A stretch of 64,000 nt of DNA from Actinomycetes bacterium (GTDB taxonomy: Bacteria > Actinomycetota > Acidimicrobiia > Acidimicrobiales > Palsa-688): the NCBI GenBank assembly GCA_021808665.1, contig JAKBBA010000015.1, positions 1 through 64,000 on the forward strand, written 5' to 3'. Position 1 is the stretch's first letter. Each line of letters starts with the position of its first letter. Positions 8,643 to 16,271 of this stretch are shown in pieces. The translations under genes and the position numbers were made by a program. The notes beneath the pieces were generated by a model. It did no database searches. It was not told where the DNA came from and was given only the letters and a program-made list of their open reading frames with translations.

Positions 8643-9587
8643 TTAGAGCTTGGGAGAGGCCCAGCCCTCACCAAGTACTGCCAGAAGCTCGTCGGCGAGA
8701 GCAGCGGTCGCGGATTCGGTGGCCTCGCGCAGAGGGGCGGCTAGGGTGGCTTCGCACAGGCCCGCTAGCTTGAGCGCCGCCTTCCAGCCGGCGGGGAACC
8801 CCGGTCGCCGGCAGGCGAATACCACGTCGGCAAGCTTCGCCTGAAGGCTTCTCGCCTCAGCGGCCGCGGAAATCGACGCATTGTACAAAGAGCGAACCAG
8901 TCCCGGGACGAGGTTCACCGATGCGGCTATCGTGCCCTTGCCTCCTGCGGCGAGGCTCGCTGACAGCAGCGTGTCCGAGCCTGTGAGAAGGCAGAAACCT
9001 TCGCTTGCGGCGGTTCGGGCTGCGACCGCGCAGAAGTACTCCATGTCCCGACTGGAATCCTTCATTCCCGCTATACGAGGATGATCCGACAAGTCCCCTG
9101 TAACCACCGGAGCAACTGACACCTTGGTCATCGCGGGAATGTTGTATATGAGCACTGGGAGAGCTGACCGCTCCGCCACGTAACTGTAGAAGTCGGCAAC
9201 GGCGCCGTCGCCGAGGGGATAGTAAAACGGCGGAGGGACGAGCACTGCTGTCGCCCCCGCATCGGCGTACGCTTCGATGTCCGCGAGAGTTGCTTCAGCG
9301 TTGACGCTGAGAGTTCCAGGAATTATCGGGGTACCGGCCGGGGCCATACCGGTCACCGCCTGCACCAAAGCGACCCGTGTCTCACGAGACAGAAGCGGCC
9401 CCTCGCCGGTCGAACCCGCAGGGCACAGCCCGTCGGCGCCGCCCGCAAGGATGTGGTCCACCAGGCGACCCAGGCTGGACACGTCAAGGCGCCCGGATCG
9501 TTCAAGTGGCGTCGCCAAAGCCGCCATTACCGTGCCGACAGCAGCGCCGCTGATCCGCCGCTGGCTGGGATCTTGTGATTGTTCCAC
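8643..9587 (-). CDS. DHDPS/KDG-aldolase family lyase (sugar-acid dehydratase or aldolase)
   Basis: A 314-residue TIM-barrel class I lyase. The Schiff-base Lys is K176 in IAGMKDSS and the catalytic Tyr is Y148 in LIYNIP, 28 residues apart as in the family. The 2-keto acid carboxylate binding motif is PAGSTGEGP near residues 56-64. Members include dihydrodipicolinate synthase, KDG aldolase, L-2-keto-3-deoxyarabonate dehydratase and 5-keto-4-deoxyglucarate dehydratase. Being last in an operon with a pentonate-type dehydratase and an aldehyde dehydrogenase favours a 2-keto-3-deoxy acid dehydratase giving 2-oxoglutarate semialdehyde, or alternatively an aldolase. The gap to the upstream SDR gene is nine bases. 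A biosynthetic dapA role is less likely here. Confidence 0.82.
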   Translation of the reverse strand: MEQSQDPSQRRISGAAVGTVMAALATPLERSGRLDVSSLGRLVDHILAGGADGLCPAGSTGEGPLLSRETRVALVQAVTGMAPAGTPIIPGTLSVNAEATLADIEAYADAGATAVLVPPPFYYPLGDGAVADFYSYVAERSALPVLIYNIPAMTKVSVAPVVTGDLSDHPRIAGMKDSSRDMEYFCAVAARTAASEGFCLLTGSDTLLSASLAAGGKGTIAASVNLVPGLVRSLYNASISAAAEARSLQAKLADVVFACRRPGFPAGWKAALKLAGLCEATLAAPLREATESATAALADELLAVLGEGWASPKL

Positions 9588-9596
9588 GATTGGAGC

Positions 9597-10490
9597 CTAA
9601 CCTCCGCTGGCTTGATGTGGTCTTGGTCGGCTCAGGTCCGACAGTGGGTCCGCTTGGCGCGACAAGCTGCGGCCGCCGTCGACGACCACGACAGCCCCGG
9701 TAACAAAGGACGCGGCGGGCGAAGCGAGGAACACGCACACCGAAGCGACGTCGTCGCCGGTGCCCATACGCCCAAGCAGGGTCGGCGAGCTTGCATCAGG
9801 GTTTCCCGATTCGGCCAGCGCCTCTCGGGTCGACCCCGAGGCGACAGCGCCGGGGGCGACGGCATTCACCCTGATACCGAGGGGACCGAATTCGACAGCG
9901 AGTGCTCTGGTCAAAGACACGATCCCGCCCTTGGTAGCGACGTAGCTTACGTAGGTGGGAAGTGGAAGCGAAGCCTGGATCGCTGCGAGGTTTATTATCG
10001 CCCCTGATCCGCCCTGCGACATCGAAGGGGCGACAGCCTGGCACAGCATCGCCGTGGCGGTCAGGTTCGTCGCAAGGATCCGGTCCCACTCGTCCGGGCC
10101 GACTTGGAGGAAGTGGTGGCGGGTGCCGTGGTCGGCTGCGTTGTTGACCAGGACGTCCACGCTGCCGAGCTTCGACACCGCCACGTCGAGGGCGAGGCGA
10201 CGTTCGGAGGCTACGCTCAAGTCGGCGACGACCGGCCACGACCGTCCCCCGTCAGCTTGTATCGAGGCGGCCGTGGCCGTAGCTGCGTCGGCGTTGCGGT
10301 CCACCACCGCCACGGCGGCTCCTGCGTAGGCCATGCGCCTAGCGATGTCCGCCCCGATGCCGGACCCTGCTCCTGTGACGAACGCGACACGCCCGTCGAG
10401 CCATCCTGACATGTCGAACTTCGACGCCGGGCGGCGTTCGCCGTCGCCGGCTGGGCCGGTTGGCCCGGCTGGGGGTGTGGTGCCGGTCAT
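9597..10490 (-). CDS. SDR family oxidoreductase lacking the usual catalytic Ser
   Basis: A 297-residue short-chain dehydrogenase. The cofactor motif is TGAGSGIG near residues 39-46, NNAA sits at 116-119, and the active-site YVATK places Tyr183 and Lys187. The acidic residue after strand 2 (VVDRN) suggests NAD preference. Thirteen residues before the Tyr, where the catalytic Ser normally lies, the codon is GCG (Ala170, in INLAAIQAS). The product may therefore be catalytically altered or use a nearby Ser (S174). The start overlaps the preceding dehydratase stop by four bases, showing translational coupling. In context it may oxidise an aldose or sugar lactone precursor. The 26 residues before MSGWLDG look like a disordered extension. 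Confidence 0.85.
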   Translation of the reverse strand: MTGTTPPAGPTGPAGDGERRPASKFDMSGWLDGRVAFVTGAGSGIGADIARRMAYAGAAVAVVDRNADAATATAASIQADGGRSWPVVADLSVASERRLALDVAVSKLGSVDVLVNNAADHGTRHHFLQVGPDEWDRILATNLTATAMLCQAVAPSMSQGGSGAIINLAAIQASLPLPTYVSYVATKGGIVSLTRALAVEFGPLGIRVNAVAPGAVASGSTREALAESGNPDASSPTLLGRMGTGDDVASVCVFLASPAASFVTGAVVVVDGGRSLSRQADPLSDLSRPRPHQASGG

Positions 10491-12232
10491 GTCGGAGGTC
10501 TCGGGACTCCGACTGGTCGCCTGCCGACGAGGAAGTCGAAGTCAGCTCCGCGATCAGCCTGTAACACATGCGAGCGGTAAAGGTGGCTGTATCCGCCGTC
10601 GCCGTCGAGCACCGGAGCTCTCCACGACTTGCGCCTCTCGGCGAGCTCGTCGTCTGTCACGTCGACGCGTAGGGTCCTAGAAGCGACGTCGAGGGTTATC
10701 CGGTCACCCGTCCTTACCAGCGCCAAAGGTCCTCCGGTCGCTGCTTCGGGGGTGACGTGCAACACGACCGTTCCGAACGACGTGCCGCTCATCCGGGCGT
10801 CCGATATGCGGACCATGTCGCGTATCCCGTCGCGAAGAAGGCGGCGAGGCAGAGGCAGGTTTCCTACTTCAGGCATGCCCGGGTAGCCGACAGGACCAGC
10901 GTTTCGCAGCACGAGCACGTCTTGGGCTTCGATCGACGAATCCTCCGAGTCCATAGCGGAGTTGAGCTCCTCGACAGAGTCGAACACCCAGGCTTTACCC
11001 GTGTGCGATAGGAGGTTCTCCGACGCGGCCGAAAGCTTCAGGACCGCCCCGTCGGGGCAGAGGTTGCCGTGAAGCACGACAGTTCCGCGACCAGCGGGTA
11101 GCAGCGGTGCGTTGCGTGAGGAGATAACGGAACGGTCGTAGCATGGGGCGCCTGCGATCTCCTCGCCGACGGTCCGTCCTGTAACGCTCAAAGCTTTGAG
11201 ATCCAACAGATCTGATATCTCGGCCATGACGGCTGGCAGGCCGCCTGCGGAGGCAAACTCTTCCATCAAGAACTGACCTGTCGGTTTCAGGTTCACCAGG
11301 GTGGGCACGTCCCTGCCCAGCCGGTCGAAGTCGTCCAACTCTAAAGGCACGCACGCCCTGGCAGCCATAGCAAGCAGGTGCACGACGGCGTTCGTGGAGC
11401 CTCCGATGGCCACGTTGACCCGCACAGCGTTCTCGAAGGAGCCTCTGGTGAGGATGCGGGAAGGGCGAAGGTCCTCTCGAACCATCTCCACGCATCGACG
11501 CCCGGCGAGATGGGCGTACACCTTGCGAGCCGCGTCGACGGCCGGCACGGCCGCCGAGCCAGGAAGGGCCAACCCGAGCGCCTCCACGAGGCAAGCCATC
11601 GTCGAAGCCGTCCCCATCGTCGTGCAATGCCCGTTGCTGCGCGAGACGCACACCTCGGACGCCACGAAGTCTTCGGCTGTCATGGTGCCTGCCCTTACGT
11701 CCTCGGAGAAACGCCACAGGTCGGTGCCCGAACCGACGGCCACCCCGCGAAAACGTCCGTTCATCATCGGCCCCCCGGTGACCACGATCGACGGGACATC
11801 CGCGCTCGCCGCTGCCATTACAGCTGCGGGGGTCGTCTTGTCGCAGCCGGTGAGGAACACCACCCCGTCGAGCGGGTTGGAACGTATCAGCTCTTCTATC
11901 TCCATCGCCGCCAAGTTGCGGTAGAGCATCGCCGTCGGGCGCATTAACGTCTCGCCCAACGCCAGTGTCGGGAACTCGAACGGGAACCCCCCCGCCTCCC
12001 AGATCCCGGCTTTTACCGACTGGGCCAAGTCGTGGAGATGCACGTTGCATGGGGCGAGCTCCGACCAGCTTGCGGCAATGCCGATCACCGGTCTGCCGGC
12101 GAACAGGTCGGACGGGAACCCCTCGGACTTCGTGTGGGAGCGGTGGTAGAAGCCGAGCTTTCCGGTCGCTTCGAACCACGCCGCGCTTCGAAGCGGCCGC
12201 GGTGACGGTTGGGCCTGTGGCTGCGGTGACAC
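10487..12232 (-). CDS. IlvD/EDD family dehydratase, pentonate (L-arabinonate/D-xylonate) type
   Basis: A 581-residue iron-sulfur dehydratase. Cluster cysteines are C62, C130 (TGCDKTTPA) and C203 (NGHCTTMGTAS). Their spacing of 68 and 73 matches, as I recall it, characterised L-arabinonate dehydratase. The C-terminus YRSHVLQADRGADFDFLVG is typical of the sugar-acid branch rather than dihydroxyacid dehydratase (IlvD) of valine biosynthesis. It should convert an aldonate to a 2-keto-3-deoxy aldonate. The start lies two bases after the aldehyde dehydrogenase stop, and the stop overlaps the SDR start by four bases, so it is firmly in the operon. Which pentonate or hexonate it uses cannot be read from sequence. 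Confidence 0.88.
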   Translation of the reverse strand: MSPQPQAQPSPRPLRSAAWFEATGKLGFYHRSHTKSEGFPSDLFAGRPVIGIAASWSELAPCNVHLHDLAQSVKAGIWEAGGFPFEFPTLALGETLMRPTAMLYRNLAAMEIEELIRSNPLDGVVFLTGCDKTTPAAVMAAASADVPSIVVTGGPMMNGRFRGVAVGSGTDLWRFSEDVRAGTMTAEDFVASEVCVSRSNGHCTTMGTASTMACLVEALGLALPGSAAVPAVDAARKVYAHLAGRRCVEMVREDLRPSRILTRGSFENAVRVNVAIGGSTNAVVHLLAMAARACVPLELDDFDRLGRDVPTLVNLKPTGQFLMEEFASAGGLPAVMAEISDLLDLKALSVTGRTVGEEIAGAPCYDRSVISSRNAPLLPAGRGTVVLHGNLCPDGAVLKLSAASENLLSHTGKAWVFDSVEELNSAMDSEDSSIEAQDVLVLRNAGPVGYPGMPEVGNLPLPRRLLRDGIRDMVRISDARMSGTSFGTVVLHVTPEAATGGPLALVRTGDRITLDVASRTLRVDVTDDELAERRKSWRAPVLDGDGGYSHLYRSHVLQADRGADFDFLVGRRPVGVPRPPT

Positions 12233-12234
12233 CG

Positions 12235-13695
12235 CTACAGCCCCAGCGACACGTAGCGCGTGTCGAGGAACTCCTCTAGGCCGGCCTTGGCGCCTTCCCT
12301 GCCAAGCCCGCTGTGTTTCACGCCACCCATCGGGGCGAACGCCACAGAGGGCAGCGGATGATTTACGCCGACGATACCGACCTCGAGGCGTTCGGACATC
12401 CGCCAGACTCTTGACACGTCACGGGTGTAGAAGTAACCGGCTAGACCCAGATCTGTGTCGTTGGCCAAGGCCAGAGCTTCGTCGTCGCCGTCGAAGGGCA
12501 CTACGGCGGCGACCGGCCCGAACACCTCGGTCGTCGCCAAGGAGCAGCCCGCCGGGACGTCGGCGAGGAAACCAGGTCGGTGGTAGCTGGCGCCTTCGGG
12601 CACGTCTGGGCTGTCCCCGAGCCATCTAGCACCGCCAGAGACGGCCTCGTCTACCAGCTCCTGGACGGATTTGACCCTGGCGGAGTCGATCAGCGGCCCG
12701 AGGTCGGGTTCCGGGTTCCTGGCCGGGTCTCCGACCGACATCGCCGAGCACGCCGCAGCCAAGCGTGAGCAGACCTCCTCGAAGACCGGCCTTTCTACGA
12801 GCACCCGGTTCGCTGCGATGCAGGACTGACCATTATTGCGGAACTTGGCTGTCATGAGACCTTCCACCGCTGCGTCGAGGTCGGCGTCGGCGAAGATGAT
12901 GAAAGGTGCGTCGCCGCCGAGCTCCAATGCGCAGCGCACTATTCGAGCCGAAGCCGCGGCCATCAGCCGCGACCCGACCGGCGTCGAGCCGGTGAAGGTG
13001 ACGACACGTACCGCCCGGTGGGCGAGCAGAGCGTCAGTGCACTCAGACGCGGGGCCTTGAACGAGGTTGACAACGCCGGGTGGTAGCCCAGCATCGTCAA
13101 GCGCTCTGAACAACTCGGCTACGGCGAGAGGCGCCTTCTCCGACGCTCTCGCCACGACGCTGCACCCGGCGGCGAGAGCTGCTGCAACTTTGCGGGCTTG
13201 GATGGACACCGGGAAGTTCCACGGCGTCAAGGAGGCGACCACGCCTACCGGTCGGGTCAAGGTCAGGTGACGCCTTGACGGATCCTCAGGGCTGAGCAGC
13301 TGGCCGTGAGGCTCGCGGACCGCCGAAGCGAACCAGCGTAGGTAGGAGGCCGAGAAGTTGACCTCCCCGGCCGCTTCGGAGCGGCGTTTACCCGTCTCGG
13401 CGCTTAGAAGCTCGCCGACTTCTACGGCTCTTGACGCGAGGATCTCCGACGCGCGCTGCAGGATCGCAGCGCGCTGGCCGGGGGAGGTGTCGGCCCATGC
13501 TGGGAAGGCGGCGGCGGCGGCGTCGGCAGCCGCCGCCGTTGGCAGCGCGCCGGCGTAGGCGATCCGCCCGACGGGCTGATTGGTCGCCGGGTTGGTCACC
13601 GCCACAGACGTTGAGCCGGTTGGAACCTCCCACGTGCCGTCGACAAGCCAGGGTGCCGGCCTTCCGGCCCCGATGAGCTCTGTGGTGGCCAGCAT
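12235..13695 (-). CDS. NAD(P)-dependent aldehyde dehydrogenase (semialdehyde dehydrogenase type)
   Basis: A 486-residue aldehyde dehydrogenase of the succinate/2-oxoglutarate semialdehyde group. The general base is Glu258 in ALELGGDAPFI and the nucleophile is Cys292 in NNGQSCIAANR. The NAD-binding segment FTGSTPVGSRL lies near residues 234-244 and TPWNFPVSIQARK near 158-169. Its length is normal for the family. In an operon with a pentonate dehydratase and a DHDPS-family lyase, the obvious role is oxidation of 2-oxoglutarate semialdehyde to 2-oxoglutarate, the last step of the Weimberg and glucarate routes. That role is inference; succinate semialdehyde or glycolaldehyde are alternatives. It starts five bases after the UxaA stop. 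Confidence 0.88.
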   Translation of the reverse strand: MLATTELIGAGRPAPWLVDGTWEVPTGSTSVAVTNPATNQPVGRIAYAGALPTAAAADAAAAAFPAWADTSPGQRAAILQRASEILASRAVEVGELLSAETGKRRSEAAGEVNFSASYLRWFASAVREPHGQLLSPEDPSRRHLTLTRPVGVVASLTPWNFPVSIQARKVAAALAAGCSVVARASEKAPLAVAELFRALDDAGLPPGVVNLVQGPASECTDALLAHRAVRVVTFTGSTPVGSRLMAAASARIVRCALELGGDAPFIIFADADLDAAVEGLMTAKFRNNGQSCIAANRVLVERPVFEEVCSRLAAACSAMSVGDPARNPEPDLGPLIDSARVKSVQELVDEAVSGGARWLGDSPDVPEGASYHRPGFLADVPAGCSLATTEVFGPVAAVVPFDGDDEALALANDTDLGLAGYFYTRDVSRVWRMSERLEVGIVGVNHPLPSVAFAPMGGVKHSGLGREGAKAGLEEFLDTRYVSLGL

Positions 13696-13700
13696 CGACG

Positions 13701-14858
13701 TCAGGCGCTGCGGTAGAGCTTGGTGATCACGTACTCGCGATGGCCGAGCGTTTCGGCTGCTGTGAGGCGCCCGTTGATGGTCCTGTCTACGAGGGCCATG
13801 AGCCTGTCACCGGCCTCTCGGAGGTTGTAGTCCTGGGTGAGCAGGCCTGATACGTCCAAGTCGACGTGTTCGGCCATGGTCCTCGCCGTGAGTGGGTTGG
13901 CCGTGATCTTGATGACCGGTTCGATCGGATGGCCGATGATGTTGCCCTGGCCGGTAGGGAACAGGTGCAGTACGGCGCCGGCTGCCGCCATCAAGGTCAC
14001 GCATTCGGCGGCCGCTGAGGACGTGTCCATGAAGTTGAGCCCGGGTCTCGTGGGAGGGCATGCAGGGCCGAGAGCGTCGACGACGGGAACTGTGCCGGTC
14101 TTGGAGATGTTGCCCATGGCCTTCTCCTCGATGGTCGAAAGCCCTCCTCGTATGTTTCCTTGGGTCGGCTGTGAGCCGAGAAGGTCCACGCCTGCTGCAA
14201 CTACCGTCTGTAGGTAGTCGTCGAAGAAGCCTTGGAACCTGGAGCGGACGTCGTCGTCGATGCAGCGGGCGGCTATAAGGTGCTCCCCGCCCGTGAGCTC
14301 GGTGGTCTCGCCGAACAGGACGGTCCCGTCGGCTCCGACGGTGCGGTCTACGACTTCAGACACGGTCGGGTTCGCGCCGAGTCCGCTGGTCGTGTCGGAC
14401 TCGCCGCACTTGATGGACAGCATCACTTCTGCCCTCGAAACCGCTTCGCGGGTCAGTTCGCTAGCGTCTTGGAGAAGACGTGCTCCCAAGCGGGCGCCCT
14501 CTGCTATGACCGCCAAGTCGCCGTGGCGCTCTATGGATAGCCGCGCGACCGGCTTGCCTGTCGCTGCGATCCCGTCGGCCACCCGGTCGGTCCAGGTCGG
14601 TTCGATCCCCACCACCACTGCCGCCGCCACGTTCGGGTTGGCCCCGGTGCCGATGAGCGTGCGGAAGGTCAGCTCCAGGTCCTCGCCGAACTGCAGACGC
14701 CCGTAGGCGTGGGGGATCGCCAGCAGTCCGGGCACCAAGCGGGCGATGCCTTCCACGGCTGCGTTCGAGAGGTCGTCGACCGCAAGGACTATTACGTGGT
14801 TTCGTATACCTACCCGGCCGTCGGCTCGGCGGTAACCGGTCAGTGCTGCGCTTGCCAT
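13701..14858 (-). CDS. UxaA-family altronate/galactarate-type dehydratase, large subunit
   Basis: The 385-residue protein matches the C-terminal catalytic part of UxaA/GarD dehydratases. It starts GYRRADGRVGIRNHVIVL, as the free-standing large subunit does. Other hallmarks are SIKCGESDTTSGLGANP near residue 150, a metal-site-like Cys region, and FPTGQGNIIGHPIEPVIKIT near residues 308-327. UxaA enzymes are iron-dependent and dehydrate altronate, galactarate or related acids to 2-keto-3-deoxy acids. The small SAF-domain half is encoded separately just upstream and overlaps this gene by 19 bases, an arrangement known for other bacteria. It gives the operon a second entry point for sugar acids beside the IlvD/EDD enzyme. 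Confidence 0.85.
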   Translation of the reverse strand: MASAALTGYRRADGRVGIRNHVIVLAVDDLSNAAVEGIARLVPGLLAIPHAYGRLQFGEDLELTFRTLIGTGANPNVAAAVVVGIEPTWTDRVADGIAATGKPVARLSIERHGDLAVIAEGARLGARLLQDASELTREAVSRAEVMLSIKCGESDTTSGLGANPTVSEVVDRTVGADGTVLFGETTELTGGEHLIAARCIDDDVRSRFQGFFDDYLQTVVAAGVDLLGSQPTQGNIRGGLSTIEEKAMGNISKTGTVPVVDALGPACPPTRPGLNFMDTSSAAAECVTLMAAAGAVLHLFPTGQGNIIGHPIEPVIKITANPLTARTMAEHVDLDVSGLLTQDYNLREAGDRLMALVDRTINGRLTAAETLGHREYVITKLYRSA

Positions 14859-15172
14859 CTCGTGCTCCTGATGTTGTGGACGTGTACCAGATCTCCGGTG
14901 GCGATAGCCCTGCGCGCCGCTCCGATCGTCTCTCCGTATTCGATGACCGCCTGGCCTTCGCTCAGGTCGGTCAAAGCGAGCTTGTGGCCAAGAGGTATCG
15001 GCTCGTTGACTCGCACCTGGCTACGTTGCGGAGATGTGAGCACTGCCATCTCGGCTGTCCCGGGCTCGACGTCTCTGACTGCGACAGCGACGGAGTCACC
15101 GGGTTCGTGCGCGAGGAACCCCAGTTTCTCGCCGGCGGCTTCCCCAGGGGAGCCTAATTCGTTCTCAGTCAT
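14840..15172 (-). CDS. SAF-domain subunit of a UxaA-type sugar-acid dehydratase
   Basis: This 110-residue protein is the N-terminal SAF domain found fused or separate in altronate/galactarate dehydratases. It shows NEPIPLGHKLALTDLSEGQ followed by VIEYGETIG and ends with VHVHNIRSTR, the conserved HN-(I/L/V)-xS/T tail. The ATG at 15172 has AAAGGTG six to twelve bases upstream, so I chose it over a 20-residue longer reading without such a site. It overlaps the large subunit gene by 19 bases and probably forms one enzyme with it. It lies 87 bases downstream of the FadR-type regulator gene in the same direction. Confidence 0.8.
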   Translation of the reverse strand: MTENELGSPGEAAGEKLGFLAHEPGDSVAVAVRDVEPGTAEMAVLTSPQRSQVRVNEPIPLGHKLALTDLSEGQAVIEYGETIGAARRAIATGDLVHVHNIRSTRWQAQH

Positions 15173-15259
15173 CAGCACCTTTCTGTCCTCTAGCGCCTGC
15201 CAGGAAACCCGACAGGTATGACCTCTTGCCACTGAGGCTAGTCCCGTACGAGTCGGCCG

Positions 15260-16117
15260 TCAAGTGCCCGTTCGGCCGGTCCTCGCTCTGGCCGCGCCAG
15301 ACCGGCTCGTCGCTGCAGGGGCCGTTCGGGCACGCTGGGCGTTTCCGGCACGCCGGGTGCCTTGGACGTCGGAAGTCACCGCAGCTGCGCCGTCGAAGGC
15401 GGCCTCGGCCTGCTCGCGGTGGATGCGGGCCAGCGCAGCGTCTCTGGCGCCTTCGATGTGGGCTGCGGCGGCCTCTCGCGCCGCTTGGGAGTCGCGGTCG
15501 CGGATCGCCTCGAAAAGCTTCCGGTGATCCTTGCGGGCCTGGTCGACGCGACCGGGGATCGTGAGGGTCGTCTCCATGCCGGCGGTGATCATCTCTTGAA
15601 GGACGCCTTGGGTCTGTAACAGAAAACGGTTCTTCGCCATCTCCACGATCCGCATGTGGAACGCCGTGTCGAGCTGGCGCAGAACCGCGAAGTCGATCGG
15701 GCCGACCCTGGACTTCTCCTCGGCCTCTAGATGATGGCCTAGGGCTTCGACCTCGCGGTTGGTGGCGACCTCTGCGGCCCATTCCGCGGCGGGGACCTCC
15801 AGCACTTGGCGCATAGCGAACAACTCGGCAAGGGAGACTTCCATGCTCGCAAGGCGCGACCTGATCGCCACTTGGTCGCCGGTGCCGACGAACACCCCCT
15901 GGCCGTGCTTTACGACGACCCTTCCGCGCGCCTCCAAGACCCTGACGGCCTCGCGCAGCGCCGGTCGACTCACGCCAAGGAGTCTTGCCATTTCACGCTC
16001 CGAAGGTAGGCGCTGGCCTTCTTGGAGATCCTCTGTTTGGATCAGTTCGTCGAGGCGGGCGACGATCCTGTCGGTCAGGCTTCCGGATTCTTTTATCGGG
16101 CTCCAAAGGCTGCCCAT
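15260..16117 (-). CDS. FadR-subfamily GntR transcriptional regulator
   Basis: A 285-residue regulator with an N-terminal winged helix (RLPSEREMARLLGVSRPALR, then EAVRVLEARG) and a C-terminal all-helical FCD ligand domain. Metal/ligand-type residues are seen in ELFAMRQVLEVPAAEWAA, LDTAFHMRIVEMAKN and KDHRKLFEAIRDRD. FCD regulators usually sense organic or sugar acids. The start at 16117 has GGAGG nine bases upstream; a 21-residue longer reading from 16180 lacks such a site. The last 40 residues are Ala/Arg/Thr-rich and probably disordered. It heads the sugar-acid operon and is divergent from kgd, so it may control both directions. Confidence 0.87.
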   Translation of the reverse strand: MGSLWSPIKESGSLTDRIVARLDELIQTEDLQEGQRLPSEREMARLLGVSRPALREAVRVLEARGRVVVKHGQGVFVGTGDQVAIRSRLASMEVSLAELFAMRQVLEVPAAEWAAEVATNREVEALGHHLEAEEKSRVGPIDFAVLRQLDTAFHMRIVEMAKNRFLLQTQGVLQEMITAGMETTLTIPGRVDQARKDHRKLFEAIRDRDSQAAREAAAAHIEGARDAALARIHREQAEAAFDGAAAVTSDVQGTRRAGNAQRARTAPAATSRSGAARARTGRTGT

Positions 16118-16271
16118 ACGCTGAGACCTCCAATGCGACTCCGGTTCGACGCCGACCGGCTCTTCGACCTCTACGATCATAAGCCACCCGCTACATGTGG
16201 TAAGAGGTCAGGACAACTGTGAGGCCAATGCCCCTGCGGACGGCGCCGGCCGCCGTAGGATGGCACCCGCT

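Noticed and set aside
8643..9587. Housekeeping dapA (lysine pathway)
   Set aside because: The operon context with sugar-acid dehydratases and the GSTGEGP motif fit the KDG/sugar-acid branch better; no lysine genes are nearby.
10487..12232. ilvD of branched amino acid synthesis
   Set aside because: The TGCDKTTPA motif and the C-terminus with QADRGADFDFLVG belong to the aldonate dehydratase branch, and the operon is catabolic.
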